DNA of 64,000 nucleotides from Pseudomonadota bacterium. Lineage in GTDB: Bacteria > Desulfobacterota > Binatia > Binatales > Binataceae. This document shows positions 17,487-26,323 of this stretch, piece by piece; the stretch's first letter is position 1; each line of letters opens with the position of its first letter. Under the pieces are notes generated by a model. The model did no database searches and was not told the DNA's origin. It was given only the letters and a program-made list of their open reading frames with translations. Position numbers and translations under genes: made by a program. The DNA lies in assembly GCA_021325355.1 (NCBI GenBank), contig JAJPHI010000011.1, forward strand, positions 62,001-126,000, read 5' to 3'.

Positions 17487-17534
17487 GGCTGAAGCGCGCC
17501 GCCAGCCGGCATCGGCCGGCGGCGCGCTTCAGCC
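17487..17534. terminator. Bidirectional hairpin between convergent genes
   Basis: A perfect 17-bp inverted repeat (17487-17503 with 17518-17534) around a 14-base centre that can itself fold as GCCG-GCAT-CGGC. It includes the stop codon of the pseudouridine synthase on the minus strand and lies 24 bases past the hydratase stop. It probably terminates both transcripts. Confidence 0.6.
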
Positions 17535-18440
17535 GGCGCGCGCCAGCGCGGCGCGAAGATCCTGCGCGAGCGGGGCGTCGACCTGGAGTCGCCCGCCTCC
17601 GGCGGGCGAATCCAGGTCGAGCCCCTGCAGATGCAGCCAGAAGCGGCCCGCCGCGAGCTCGGCCAGCGGCGGGCCGCCATACAGCGTATCGCCCACGATC
17701 GGATGCCGGATGCTCGCCAGATGCACGCGAATCTGATGCCGCCGGCCGGTGCGCGGCAAGACCTGCACCAGCGTGAAGTCGCCATAGCGCCTGAGCGGCT
17801 TAACCAGGGTTTCGGCGGCGCGTGATGCGCCCCCAGGGCGCGCATCACGCGCGCCCGCAACGGTCATTTTGCGCGGGTTCCGATGGTGCGCGAGGGGCGT
17901 GGTGATGACGTATTCGCGGCTCAGATGGCCCACGATTAACGCACGATAGTCTCGTCGAATCTGTCCCGCCTGTAGCGCGTCCCGCAGCCTCTGCCAGGCG
18001 GGCGCGGTCCGCGCGATCATCACCGTGCCCGACGTGCCGTTATCGAGCCGATGCACCAGACCCCCTTCGAGCGGCTTGGCAAAAGGCCGGGCAGCCTCCG
18101 GATAGCGATACGCAATGAAGTTGAGGAGCGTCGTATCCTCGGTTGCCTTCAGCGGATGACACGGCAGGAGGCCCGGCTTGGCGACAATCAGCAAAGCCGG
18201 CTCTTCGTGCAGGACGGCAACGGTGAGGTTCGGATTGGCGATTATCGAGGTTCGGTCGGGCGCCGGCTGCACCTCGACGCGGTCCCCTCGCGCAACTACG
18301 GAGCCTTTTTGCGCGCGACGCCCGTTGACATGGACCGCGCCCTCGGCAATCAGTGCTGCCGCCACTCGGCGCGACGAGGCGAACCCGCGACGAATCAGAT
18401 AGCGGTCGAGACGCTCGGCGACCTCCGTCTCGACGCTCAT
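17529..18440 (-). CDS. RluA-family pseudouridine synthase with S4 domain
   Basis: A 303-residue enzyme that isomerises uridine to pseudouridine in RNA. Residues 10-57 form an S4 RNA-binding domain (RLDRYLIRRGF-SSRR, GAVHVNG). The catalytic core has HRLDNGTSG with the catalytic Asp at residue 133, followed by K/R-rich RDYRALIVG and the late GRRHQIRVHLA-I-HPIVGDTLYGG motif, all diagnostic of the RluA/RluC/RluD branch. Its exact rRNA or tRNA target cannot be told. It is the last gene of a minus-strand cluster after the UvrA paralogue. No Shine-Dalgarno sequence precedes the ATG. Confidence 0.9.
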   Translation of the reverse strand: MSVETEVAERLDRYLIRRGFASSRRVAAALIAEGAVHVNGRRAQKGSVVARGDRVEVQPAPDRTSIIANPNLTVAVLHEEPALLIVAKPGLLPCHPLKATEDTTLLNFIAYRYPEAARPFAKPLEGGLVHRLDNGTSGTVMIARTAPAWQRLRDALQAGQIRRDYRALIVGHLSREYVITTPLAHHRNPRKMTVAGARDARPGGASRAAETLVKPLRRYGDFTLVQVLPRTGRRHQIRVHLASIRHPIVGDTLYGGPPLAELAAGRFWLHLQGLDLDSPAGGGRLQVDAPLAQDLRAALARAG

Positions 18441-18474
18441 TCGAGGCGCGCGGCGGAGGGCTTAGCGGCCGGCC

Positions 18475-19050
18475 TCAATTGTTCGATAACCCCTGCCGTA
18501 CCCAGCCTTCGATCTGCTGAAAAAATCCGGCGAACGGATCTTCTCCGGGGGCCGGCGCAAAATAGCATTTGCGCATGAAATCCAGGGCGCCTGAATACTG
18601 CTCGAAACGTCGACCGAGCTCCTCGAACAGGAGAAAGCCCGGTTGGTACATCGAGACGTCCAGCGACGACACCGCCTGATACGAGCGCGCGCCCTCTTCC
18701 ATGTAATATCCGAGATAACCGCCACGCTCGACGAACCGGCGAAACAGTCCCGTCATGAAGAGCGTGTAATCGCCGACATACTTGCGCAACGAGCGTTCCC
18801 ATTGCACGCGCGACATCCCGACGGCCTCCTGGTCGGCGCGCGCCAGCAGCATCTCGACCGTGCTGGTCAGCCGACGTCCCTCGCTGTCGCGCAAGCGAAG
18901 CCATCGGCTGGAGTGGCTGAACTCGGCGAGCACGCCGGCGATATAATCGAAGACCTCCGAATCGCTGATGCCGAGCTGGTGGAAGCTCCTGCGGACCAAC
19001 TGCAGAAAGAACTCGTGAAGTTTCGGCGAGGCCAAGGGCGCAAATGCCAT
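18475..19050 (-). CDS. Conserved-looking hypothetical protein, helical
   Basis: A 191-residue protein with no membrane segment or signal peptide and a largely helical pattern (FFLQLVRRSFHQLG, VFDYIAGVLAEFSHSSRWLRL, FEELGRRFEQYSGALDFMRKCYF). A textbook GGAGGTAACCG ribosome site precedes the ATG at 19050. It lies between the UvrA paralogue (95 bases upstream) and the pseudouridine synthase (34 bases downstream) on the same strand, so all are probably co-expressed. I do not recognise the family. A role near nucleic acid repair is only suggested by neighbourhood. Confidence 0.7.
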   Translation of the reverse strand: MAFAPLASPKLHEFFLQLVRRSFHQLGISDSEVFDYIAGVLAEFSHSSRWLRLRDSEGRRLTSTVEMLLARADQEAVGMSRVQWERSLRKYVGDYTLFMTGLFRRFVERGGYLGYYMEEGARSYQAVSSLDVSMYQPGFLLFEELGRRFEQYSGALDFMRKCYFAPAPGEDPFAGFFQQIEGWVRQGLSNN

Positions 19051-19145
19051 CGGTTACCTCCGGGAACGGAACGAAACTGCTCCTCTATTTTAACGAGTGG
19101 CACGCTTGCGTGTTAAGCGAATCGCCTGCCCTCGATGCCACCGGT

Positions 19146-22025
19146 CTAGCGCGCCACCGCCTTCAGCGAGGGCTTCCGTCCGGCCATCGCGGAGCTTCGC
19201 CCAAGCCCCAGCAGGCGGCTCAACTCGCGTCCGGTCAGAGATCGCTTGTTGGCGGCAATCTGCAGCGGATCACCGACCGCGACCACCGCGCCGCCGTCAT
19301 CGCCGCCGCCGGGACCGAGATCGATTACGTGATCGGCCTGGGCGATAAATTCGAGATTGTGCTCGATCACCACCAGCGTGTTGCCCTCGTTGATAAGCCG
19401 ACGCAGCATCCGCACCAGCCCCTTGATATCGGACGAGGCCAGCCCAGTGGTCGGCTCGTCGAGCAGAAAGACCCGCGTGAGGCGGCGGTCGCGCGCGCCG
19501 GCGGGCGGCGGTTCGAGATCGGCGAGGAGGAAGCGGGCGAGTTTGAGGCGCTGCATCTCCCCGCCGGACAGCGTCGAGGTCGGCTGTCCCAATTGCAGAT
19601 AGCCGAGCCCCGCCGCGGCCAGCGGTTCGAGTCGGCGGGTGACGCCGGGATACTTTTGAAAGAAGCGCTGCGCTTCCTCGACGGTCAGACTCAGCACGTC
19701 ATTGATGGTGTACCCGTGGAAACGGACAGCGAGGACCTGCGACTGGAAGCGCCGGCCGTCGCACAGGTCGCACGTCACCTCGAGATCGGCCATGAAATGC
19801 ATCTCGAGTGTAACGGTTCCCGTGCCCTGGCAGCGTTCGCAGCGCCCGCCCGCGACATTGAAGGAGAAGTCGCGGGATTTGATACGGCCGCGGCGCGCAT
19901 CGTCGGTGGCGGCAAACAATCCGCGTATCTCATCGTAAACTTTAAGATAGGTGGCGGGATTCGAACGCAGCGAGCGGGCCGGCAACTCCTGTCCCATGTG
20001 GACCATCGCGCCGACCAGCTCCAACCCTTCGACGCGCCGGCATTCACCGACTTCGCTCACCGGCTCGCCGAGCCGCCGCAAATAATTGTTGTAGAGCACG
20101 GTTTCCATCAGGGTCGATTTGCCCGAGCCGGAGACGCCGCTGAGACAGGTGAGCCGTCGGAGCGGAATCTCGACGTCGATATCGCGCAGGTTATGCGCAC
20201 GCGCGCCGATAATCCGGATCGCCTGCCCACGATCACGCGGAGGTTGCTGATGAGCCAGCGCGCGCATCAGCAGGGCGCGCCCCGCCGAGGCGCCGTTGCC
20301 GTTCGATGATCCGGGCGTTGTCGGGGCGCCCGCGGCGACCAGATGGCCGCCCTCATGCCCTCCTACGGGTCCGAGCTGGACGACATAGTCGGCGCCCTCA
20401 ATCATGGCCGGGTCGTGCTCGACCACCAGCACCGAGTTGCCGAGGTCGCGAAGGCGGCGGAGAACCTCGAGCAGCGCTCGCGAATCGGCGGCGTGCAGGC
20501 CCACGGTCGGCTCGTCGAGCGCGTAGAGCGTGCCGGTGAGCAGACTGCCCAGCGCGCCGGCCAGATGGATACGCTGCGCTTCGCCGCCCGCGAGCGTCCG
20601 CGCCTGTCGTTCGAGCGTCAGGTAGCCGAGACCGACCTGGATCAAATAGTTAACGCGATTCTTTAACTCGCGTAGAAGGACGGTGGCGCGCGCCGCCAGC
20701 GCCTCTTGGCTCGCCAGCTCATCCAGCCATCGCGGCAACTCGCGGATCGGCAGCCTTCCGACCTCGGCGATGGTCTTGTCGCCGACGCGCACGTTGAGCG
20801 CCTCAGTCTTGAGCTTCGAACCCTCGCAGGACGGGCAGGGGGTGAAGCGGCGGTAACGCGCGAGCAGGATCCGGACGTGGGTCTTGTAGCGTTTACGTTC
20901 GAGCCAGCGAAAGAACCCGCGCACGCCGGGCCAGCGCGCATCCCAGTCCTTGTCGGCCGCGGACTCGCCGTCGAGCAGCCAGGCGCGCTCGACCTCCGAC
21001 ATCTCGCTGAGCGGCGCCGTCGTGCGGATATGCGAGCGCTTCGCGCAGCGCAACATCCAGCTCTGCATCTCGCGGTAAGCCGGCGTGCGGAAGGGCGCCA
21101 CCAGCCCCTGGCGGAGCGAAAGGTTGGGATCCGGCAGAATCTTGTCGAGGTCGAGTTCGCTTATCCGCCCGAAGCCCTCGCAATGCGGGCAGGCGCCGAG
21201 CGGGCTGTTGGACGAGAACAGCGCCGGTGAAGGCTCCGGGAATTCGGCGCCGCAGCCGTCACAATTAAAGCGACGGTCGAACTTCAGCGTGGCCGCGGGC
21301 TTGCCTTGCGCGTCGAGCCTGACCGCCTCGGCGCGCCCGCCGCCCAGATGAAAGGCGCGCTCGAGCGCCTCGCGCACGCGCCCGAGGGCGCCGTCGCTCA
21401 CGGTGACGCGGTCGAGCACGATCGCGATCGTGTCAAGGGCCTCAAAATCGGCGAGGCTTTCGAGCCAGGTCGAGGCCTCGACGATCAAACCGTCGCGATA
21501 GATCCGATGGTGACCGGTCGCGGCCAGAAAGGCGGATAGTTCGCGCGGCGAGCGGGAGCCGACGGCGAATGGGGCGAGGAAAATGTACGCTCCCGGCGTC
21601 TCCAGAACTCGCTGCGCCGCGCTCGCCACGCTGTCGCGGGTGACCACGCTCCGGCAGCGGGGGCAGATCGTCTGACCGACACTGGCGAACAGCAGACGCA
21701 GATAATCATTGATCTCGGTAACCGTGCCGACCGTCGAGCGCGCGTTCTTGATGGTGTTTTTCTGCTTCAGGGCGAGGGCCGGCGGGATATCGCTGATGGT
21801 ATCGACGTCGGGCCGTTCCAGGCGTTCGAGGAACAGGCGCGCATAGGTCGAAAGGCTCTGCACGTACCGCCGCTGGCCTTCGGCGTAGACGGTGTCGAAG
21901 ACCAGGCTCGACTTGCCCGAGCCGGAAACGCCGGTAACTACGGTCAAGCGCCCGTGGGGGATATCGAGCGAGATGTTCTTGAGATTATGGGTGCGCGCGC
22001 CGCGAATCCTGATGAAACGATCCAA
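19146..22025 (-). CDS. UvrA-like excinuclease ATPase, probable paralogue
   Basis: A 959-residue protein with two ABC ATPase halves. The first Walker A is GVSGSGKSS near residue 32, with a signature [12 protein letters not shown] (Ala in place of the usual Ser). The second Walker A is GVSGSGKST, with signature [12 protein letters not shown]. Zinc-type cysteine pairs appear as CPRC, CDGC/CPHC, CPSC and CERC/CDLC. The segment [16 protein letters not shown] replaces the usual EQK---NPRSTVGT of canonical UvrA, and the region between is divergent, so I read it as a UvrA paralogue rather than the main repair subunit. It starts at a TTG six bases after the upstream small gene, suggesting translational coupling. 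UvrA binds damaged DNA. Confidence 0.88.
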   Translation of the reverse strand: MDRFIRIRGARTHNLKNISLDIPHGRLTVVTGVSGSGKSSLVFDTVYAEGQRRYVQSLSTYARLFLERLERPDVDTISDIPPALALKQKNTIKNARSTVGTVTEINDYLRLLFASVGQTICPRCRSVVTRDSVASAAQRVLETPGAYIFLAPFAVGSRSPRELSAFLAATGHHRIYRDGLIVEASTWLESLADFEALDTIAIVLDRVTVSDGALGRVREALERAFHLGGGRAEAVRLDAQGKPAATLKFDRRFNCDGCGAEFPEPSPALFSSNSPLGACPHCEGFGRISELDLDKILPDPNLSLRQGLVAPFRTPAYREMQSWMLRCAKRSHIRTTAPLSEMSEVERAWLLDGESAADKDWDARWPGVRGFFRWLERKRYKTHVRILLARYRRFTPCPSCEGSKLKTEALNVRVGDKTIAEVGRLPIRELPRWLDELASQEALAARATVLLRELKNRVNYLIQVGLGYLTLERQARTLAGGEAQRIHLAGALGSLLTGTLYALDEPTVGLHAADSRALLEVLRRLRDLGNSVLVVEHDPAMIEGADYVVQLGPVGGHEGGHLVAAGAPTTPGSSNGNGASAGRALLMRALAHQQPPRDRGQAIRIIGARAHNLRDIDVEIPLRRLTCLSGVSGSGKSTLMETVLYNNYLRRLGEPVSEVGECRRVEGLELVGAMVHMGQELPARSLRSNPATYLKVYDEIRGLFAATDDARRGRIKSRDFSFNVAGGRCERCQGTGTVTLEMHFMADLEVTCDLCDGRRFQSQVLAVRFHGYTINDVLSLTVEEAQRFFQKYPGVTRRLEPLAAAGLGYLQLGQPTSTLSGGEMQRLKLARFLLADLEPPPAGARDRRLTRVFLLDEPTTGLASSDIKGLVRMLRRLINEGNTLVVIEHNLEFIAQADHVIDLGPGGGDDGGAVVAVGDPLQIAANKRSLTGRELSRLLGLGRSSAMAGRKPSLKAVAR

Positions 22026-22031
22026 AGGAGC

Positions 22032-22253
22032 TCAGTGTGGATCGACCAGGGGCCGGGCGACGGTTTTGCGCTCGCCGGGATATTCGCCGGCGACCTTGGC
22101 GTAAAGCTCGCGCAGCCGGATATCGAACTGGGCCTCCAGGCGCTTAACGGCCGCCTGCCGTTCCGCTTCCGGCATCGGTGGCAGCCCGCGAATCTGGTCT
22201 TCCAGTTCCCACATCAGGCGATTGCGCTGTACAAGATACTGATAACCGTCCAT
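22032..22253 (-). CDS. Small hypothetical protein upstream of the UvrA paralogue
   Basis: A 73-residue charged, helical protein ([40 protein letters not shown]). Its stop is separated from the TTG start of the UvrA paralogue by six bases, so it is the first gene of that operon and may couple translation. No known family is recognised. It diverges from pgeF with 64 bases between the starts. Confidence 0.6.
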   Translation of the reverse strand: MDGYQYLVQRNRLMWELEDQIRGLPPMPEAERQAAVKRLEAQFDIRLRELYAKVAGEYPGERKTVARPLVDPH

Positions 22254-22317
22254 ATGTCGCTTAAATAAAGACTCCCAGCAAACTCAGTATAGGTTATGCT
22301 TTTGTTGCGGAACAACC

Positions 22318-23118
22318 ATGAATGACCTGGGATCGAATCCGGCCGCGGCGCATCCCGAGCAGCCGCAGTTTCTGACGCCGTGGATGCTGCCGGGCCTGCG
22401 CTGCGGCTTTGGCGGACGCCTCGGGGGCGTCAGCGCGGGACCGTTCGCTTCGTTCAACCTCGCCGGATGGATTGGGGATGATCCCTCGGCGGTGGCCGAG
22501 AACTGGCGGCGCTGGCAAATGATGTATCCGACGATGGCGGCGGTGCGCTCCAACCAGGTGCATGGCGCGCGGGTCCGGAAAATCACACGCGCCGATGCGG
22601 CAAGCGTCGAAGACGCCGACGGGATGGTTACGGCGGTCGCGGGACTCGCCTTGTGCGTATATACGGCCGACTGTGTGCCAATCCTGATGGTCGACCCGGA
22701 GCGGCGCCTGGTCGGCGCGTTGCATGCGGGATGGCGCGGGACCCTGCGCAATATCGCGGCTGCCGGCGTTGCGGCGATGGTTAGGCTGGGGGCCCGGCGT
22801 GAGACCCTCCGGGTGGCGCTCGGGCCCGCTATCGGGCGCTGCTGCTTCGAGGTGGATCACGAGCTGGTCGATGACTTCGCCCGCGCGTTCCCCGCGTCGG
22901 CGCGTCATTCACGCGCTGGCAAACCGGGCAAGGCTTATCTCGATCTGCGTGCCATCAACTGCGCTCAGCTCTCTGCCGAAGGGATTGCGCGCCAAAACCT
23001 GATGCAGGTTGGTCCGTGCACGCGATGCGCTAACGCGCAATTCTTCTCGCGCCGCGCCGTTCCCGGCGGGACGAGCGGCTTGCAGATGAGCTTCATTGGT
23101 TTTGTCGATGAGGACTGA
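22318..23118 (+). CDS. pgeF: Peptidoglycan editing factor / purine nucleoside phosphorylase (YfiH family)
   Basis: A 266-residue member of the multicopper-polyphenol-oxidase-like (YlmD/YfiH, LACC1) family. Diagnostic pieces are NQVHG (residues 79-83), YTADCVP (115-121), HAGWRGT (136-142) and GPAIGRCCFEV; H82, C119 and H136 form the conserved zinc-binding triad. E. coli PgeF removes misincorporated serine-containing peptidoglycan precursors, and relatives act on purine nucleosides. The C-terminal GPCTRCAN-QFFSRR segment is also typical. It overlaps the next small gene by 11 bases and is divergent from the UvrA-paralogue operon. Confidence 0.9.
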   Translation: MNDLGSNPAAAHPEQPQFLTPWMLPGLRCGFGGRLGGVSAGPFASFNLAGWIGDDPSAVAENWRRWQMMYPTMAAVRSNQVHGARVRKITRADAASVEDADGMVTAVAGLALCVYTADCVPILMVDPERRLVGALHAGWRGTLRNIAAAGVAAMVRLGARRETLRVALGPAIGRCCFEVDHELVDDFARAFPASARHSRAGKPGKAYLDLRAINCAQLSAEGIARQNLMQVGPCTRCANAQFFSRRAVPGGTSGLQMSFIGFVDED

Positions 23119-23263
23119 GGGGCCGAAAAAAGGCCGCCGGCGGTCGCTTATCGAAAAGCTCCGCAAGCCCCTCGCGCCGCCGACCCGGGTCGCGGAGGAT
23201 GAGCACAAATATAAACGGGCGCGCGAGCGCGAGCGGCAGCGTCGCGAAGACCCGAAGGAATAG
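23108..23263 (+). CDS. Small basic protein overlapping pgeF
   Basis: A 51-residue highly charged frame starting at an ATG inside the last codons of pgeF (11-base overlap). It is rich in Arg, Lys and Glu, with the central LRKPLAPPTRVAED stretch and a basic helix (HKYKRARERERQRRE). The overlap, same-strand placement and a non-random composition argue for a real translationally coupled gene, perhaps nucleic-acid binding. It is too short for certainty, and I recognise no characterised family. Confidence 0.5.
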   Translation: MRTEGPKKGRRRSLIEKLRKPLAPPTRVAEDEHKYKRARERERQRREDPKE

Positions 23264-23291
23264 ATTGACGCAAACCAGGCTGGTCAAAGGC

Positions 23292-23297
23292 TATAAT
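23292..23297 (+). promoter_or_regulatory. Consensus -10 box just upstream of an acyl-CoA dehydrogenase
   Basis: TATAAT at 23292-23297 is a perfect -10 hexamer. A TTGACG at 23265-23270 resembles a -35 box but the 21-base spacer is too long. Transcription would begin at or within two bases of the ATG at 23306, and no ribosome site lies between, so the mRNA may be leaderless. Confidence 0.4.
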
Positions 23298-23305
23298 ACC
23301 TCACA

Positions 23306-24412
23306 ATGATCAACTTCGAGCTCGACGACGATCAAAAGCTGATCCGCGAAACCGTCGCCGCCTTTGCTGCGGAGCAGATACGTCCCGCGGCGCGCGCCGC
23401 GGACGAATCCGGCGTCATCCCGCCGGAACTGGTGGCGAAAGGCCACGAACTCGGCCTCGTGCGTGGCGCGATCCCGGAGGCTTATGGCGGCTACGGCGAT
23501 GCCCGCTCGGCGGTCACGGGCGCGATCGTGATGGAGGAACTGGCCTGGGGCGATCTCGCGATCGCCGTCCATCTGCTGGCGCCCCGTCTACTGGTCACGC
23601 CGCTGATCGAAGCCGGCGGCGCGCCACTGCAACAGCGCTGGCTTCCGCCGCTGGCACAGGATCAGTTTGTCGCGGCCACCGCGGCCCTCAATGAGCCGCG
23701 CTTCGACTTTGATCCCGCCGCGATGAAGACCGTCGCGCGGCGGGAGGGTCAGGACTTTGTGCTCAGCGGTGTCAAGTGTTGCGTGCCGTTGGCGCAGGAG
23801 TCATCTGCTCTGCTGGTGTACGCATCGGGCGGCAGCGAGGGCTTTGATGCGGTCGAGGGGTTCGTGATCGGGCGCGAGACGCCCGGGCTGGAAATCTCTC
23901 CGCGCGAGGAGAATATGGGACTCAAGGGCGTTGCGACCTACACGCTCACGCTCAATGATTGCCGAGTTGATCGCTCCGCGCGGCTCGGCGGCGAAAGTGG
24001 TCTCAACTTCACGCGGCTGTTGAGTGAATCGCGGGTGGCGATCGCGGCGATGGCGGTCGGCGTCGCACGCGCCGCCTTCGAGTATGCGCGCGACTATGCG
24101 CGGGAGCGCAAAGCCTTCGGCGTGCCGATCGCAACCAAGCAGGCGATCGCGTTCATGCTGGCCGAGATGGCTATCGAGATTGACGCGGCGCGGCTGCTGG
24201 TCTGGGAAGCGGCGGCGCGCCTCGACAAGGGCGAGAACGGGCTCAAGGAGAGCTACCAGGCGCGCAACTACGCGGCTCAGGCGGCGCTGACCGTGACCGA
24301 CAACGCCGTGCAGGTTCTCGGCGGTCACGGCTATATCCGCGAGCATCCGGTCGAGATGTGGCTGCGCAATGCCCGCGGCTTCGCCGTGCTGGAAGGCCTC
24401 GCAACCGTATAG
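23306..24412 (+). CDS. Acyl-CoA dehydrogenase family protein, short C-terminus
   Basis: A 368-residue flavoenzyme of the acyl-CoA dehydrogenase family: N-terminal helical domain (FELDDDQKLIRETVAAFAAEQI), central beta-domain with an unusual CCVPLAQESSALLVYA stretch, and the C-terminal helical domain with ARERKAFGVPI--KQAIAFMLAEM and VLGGHGYIREHPVEMWLRNAR. It ends in VLEGLATV, where the Glu (about residue 363) aligns with the catalytic base of the usual YEGT motif, but the following 15 or so residues found in most members are missing. It oxidises acyl-CoA and passes electrons to ETF. Paired with the next gene, 12 bases downstream. Confidence 0.87.
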   Translation: MINFELDDDQKLIRETVAAFAAEQIRPAARAADESGVIPPELVAKGHELGLVRGAIPEAYGGYGDARSAVTGAIVMEELAWGDLAIAVHLLAPRLLVTPLIEAGGAPLQQRWLPPLAQDQFVAATAALNEPRFDFDPAAMKTVARREGQDFVLSGVKCCVPLAQESSALLVYASGGSEGFDAVEGFVIGRETPGLEISPREENMGLKGVATYTLTLNDCRVDRSARLGGESGLNFTRLLSESRVAIAAMAVGVARAAFEYARDYARERKAFGVPIATKQAIAFMLAEMAIEIDAARLLVWEAAARLDKGENGLKESYQARNYAAQAALTVTDNAVQVLGGHGYIREHPVEMWLRNARGFAVLEGLATV

Positions 24413-24424
24413 GGGAAGCATTCG

Positions 24425-25642
24425 ATGATCGACTTTGAACTCGAACCGCAAGTCGTCAACCAGCTCAAGATGTATCATCTGGCCGCGGCGCAACTGATGC
24501 GACCGATCTCGCGCGAGTTCGATGAGCGGGAACACAGCGAACCGCGGGCGTTCTGGGAAGCGATGTGGACGGCCTCGCAGAATCTGGGCGAGCCGGCCGA
24601 CGCGAAGCCGCGTGCAGGCGAAGGCGCCTCGCGCTTGCGCAACCTCAACACGTGCCTCAGCGTAGAGGAGCTGTGCTGGGGCGATGCCGGGCTGTTCCTG
24701 TCGATCCCGGGCGGCGGCTTGGGCGGCGCGGCCGTCGCCGCCGCCGGAACTGCCGAGCAGCGTGAGCGGTTTTTGCGGCGCTTTCGCGAGGGCCAGCCGA
24801 AATGGGGCGCGATGGCGATAACCGAGCCGGGATGCGGTTCGGACTCGGCGGCGATTACCACGACCGCCACCCGCGACGGCGATCATTGGGTCATTAACGG
24901 CACCAAGATCTTTTGTACCGCGGGCCAGATGGCGGCGGAGAAATCGGAAGGCTTCGTCGTGGTTTGGGCGACGGTCGACAGGCAGGCGGGGCGTGCTGGG
25001 ATCAAACCCTTCGTGGTCGAGCATCACACGCCCGGCATGACCGTCGTCCGCGTCGAAAACAAACTCGGTATCCGCGCGTCCGACACCGCGATGATCGTCT
25101 TCGAGAATTGTCGCGTGCCCGCGGACCATCTGCTGGGCAGCGCCGAGGTCAAGCGCGACGGCGGCTTCAAGGACGTGATGGCGACGTTCGACGCCACCCG
25201 TCCGATCGTGGCGGCGATGGCGATCGGCGTCGGCCGAGCGGCGCTCGACTTCGTGCGCGACTTCCTCGCGCAGAACAATATCCCGGTCCGCTACGGCATC
25301 TCCCCGCGACGCTTGACGGCGCTCGAACGCGATTTCATGGAGATGGAAGTTCAACTCAAGGCCGCGCGGCTGCTGACGTGGCGGGCAGCCTGGATGCTCG
25401 ACATGGGCAAACGCAACAACCTCGAAGCCTCGATGGCGAAGGCCAAGGCCGGCAAAGCGGTCACCCAGATCACGCAAAAGGCGGTCGAGCTGCTCGGCCC
25501 GGTGGGTTACTCGCGCAAGGAGCTGGTCGAGAAGTGGATGCGCGACGCCAAGATCAACGATATCTTCGAAGGCACGCAGCAGATCAACCTGATGATCGTT
25601 GCCCGTCGCATCCTTGACTACAGCAGCCGCGAATTGAACTGA
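24425..25642 (+). CDS. Acyl-CoA dehydrogenase family protein
   Basis: A 405-residue acyl-CoA dehydrogenase with a complete domain set: helical N-terminus, AITEPGCGSDSAAITTTA (the FAD/substrate loop), INGTKIFCTAGQMA, and the C-terminal IFEGTQQINLMIVARRIL with the catalytic Glu in FEGT. A GGGGAAG site precedes the ATG. It is translated after the shorter dehydrogenase; together they may form a heteromeric enzyme such as those acting on steroid or branched side chains. That idea is inference from the pairing. It converges on the Mla operon with only 9 bases between the stops. Confidence 0.9.
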   Translation: MIDFELEPQVVNQLKMYHLAAAQLMRPISREFDEREHSEPRAFWEAMWTASQNLGEPADAKPRAGEGASRLRNLNTCLSVEELCWGDAGLFLSIPGGGLGGAAVAAAGTAEQRERFLRRFREGQPKWGAMAITEPGCGSDSAAITTTATRDGDHWVINGTKIFCTAGQMAAEKSEGFVVVWATVDRQAGRAGIKPFVVEHHTPGMTVVRVENKLGIRASDTAMIVFENCRVPADHLLGSAEVKRDGGFKDVMATFDATRPIVAAMAIGVGRAALDFVRDFLAQNNIPVRYGISPRRLTALERDFMEMEVQLKAARLLTWRAAWMLDMGKRNNLEASMAKAKAGKAVTQITQKAVELLGPVGYSRKELVEKWMRDAKINDIFEGTQQINLMIVARRILDYSSRELN

Positions 25643-25651
25643 AAGTCCGGA

Positions 25652-26323
25652 CTAGCGCCGCTCGAGGCTGACCAGTTCGGCGGCGATCTGATAGGCGAAT
25701 TGCGCCGCGGCCTGGCTCAGGGTCGCGGCGCGCGCCGCGGCTCCGGCCGCGCCCGCAACCTCGATCTCCGAGGACGTCGCGTAAAGCACTCGATTGTTCG
25801 CGACCTCGATTACGTTCCACAGCGCCGACAGGTGAGCGGTGCCGCGGCTATCGGTCTCGAAGCGATTGATCGTCACCTGCACGCGCATCGTGAAGGGCGG
25901 CGCGGCGCCGAAGAAGGGGAATTCGGTAACGCTCGCCCCGCCCAGCGCGCGCGACAGGTCCTCGGCGAGGACGCGCCTGAAGGTGATATCGAGCGGTTCG
26001 GCCCAGCGGTTGCGCGCGGAGAACTGGATGCGGTTGTCGGCCGTCCGCGTCACCATCTCGTTGCGCGCGAGATACTGAGGAAAGCTGATCGGACCCAGGC
26101 CGACGGCAGTCGCGGCCGCTGATCCGGAAGCGGCTACATTGGGACCGGCAGCGACCGCGCTCAGGATAAAGAAGCGCGTCGTATCCGGCCGCGGCGCAAG
26201 CACGTTCGAGCATCCGGCGCACAGCACCACGATGGCCGCTGTATACCATCCGAAGACGGTCCGGGTTGCGGCCGTCGTTGAACGGCGCGAGCGGGTTCCT
26301 GTCAGCAGTTTGCCGGGGTTCAA
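25652..26323 (-). CDS. PqiC/ABC-transport auxiliary lipoprotein (DUF330-like)
   Basis: A 223-residue protein with a signal peptide ending in an LCAGC lipobox, so it is probably a lipoprotein. The body shows the PqiC/YmbA-like pattern: FFILSA--A, a VGLGPISFPQYLARNEMVTR strand-helix, RWAEPLDITFRRVLAEDLS and VTINRFETDSRGTAHLSALW. Such lipoproteins accompany MCE-type lipid ABC systems in the outer membrane. Its start overlaps the MlaD stop (ATGA), making it the last gene of the operon. Confidence 0.8.
   Translation of the reverse strand: MNPGKLLTGTRSRRSTTAATRTVFGWYTAAIVVLCAGCSNVLAPRPDTTRFFILSAVAAGPNVAASGSAAATAVGLGPISFPQYLARNEMVTRTADNRIQFSARNRWAEPLDITFRRVLAEDLSRALGGASVTEFPFFGAAPPFTMRVQVTINRFETDSRGTAHLSALWNVIEVANNRVLYATSSEIEVAGAAGAAARAATLSQAAAQFAYQIAAELVSLERR

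Noticed and set aside
23801-25477. A 558-codon open frame antisense to the acyl-CoA dehydrogenase genes.
   Set aside because: The dehydrogenase motifs on the plus strand are clear, and the antisense protein has no recognisable pattern or ribosome site.
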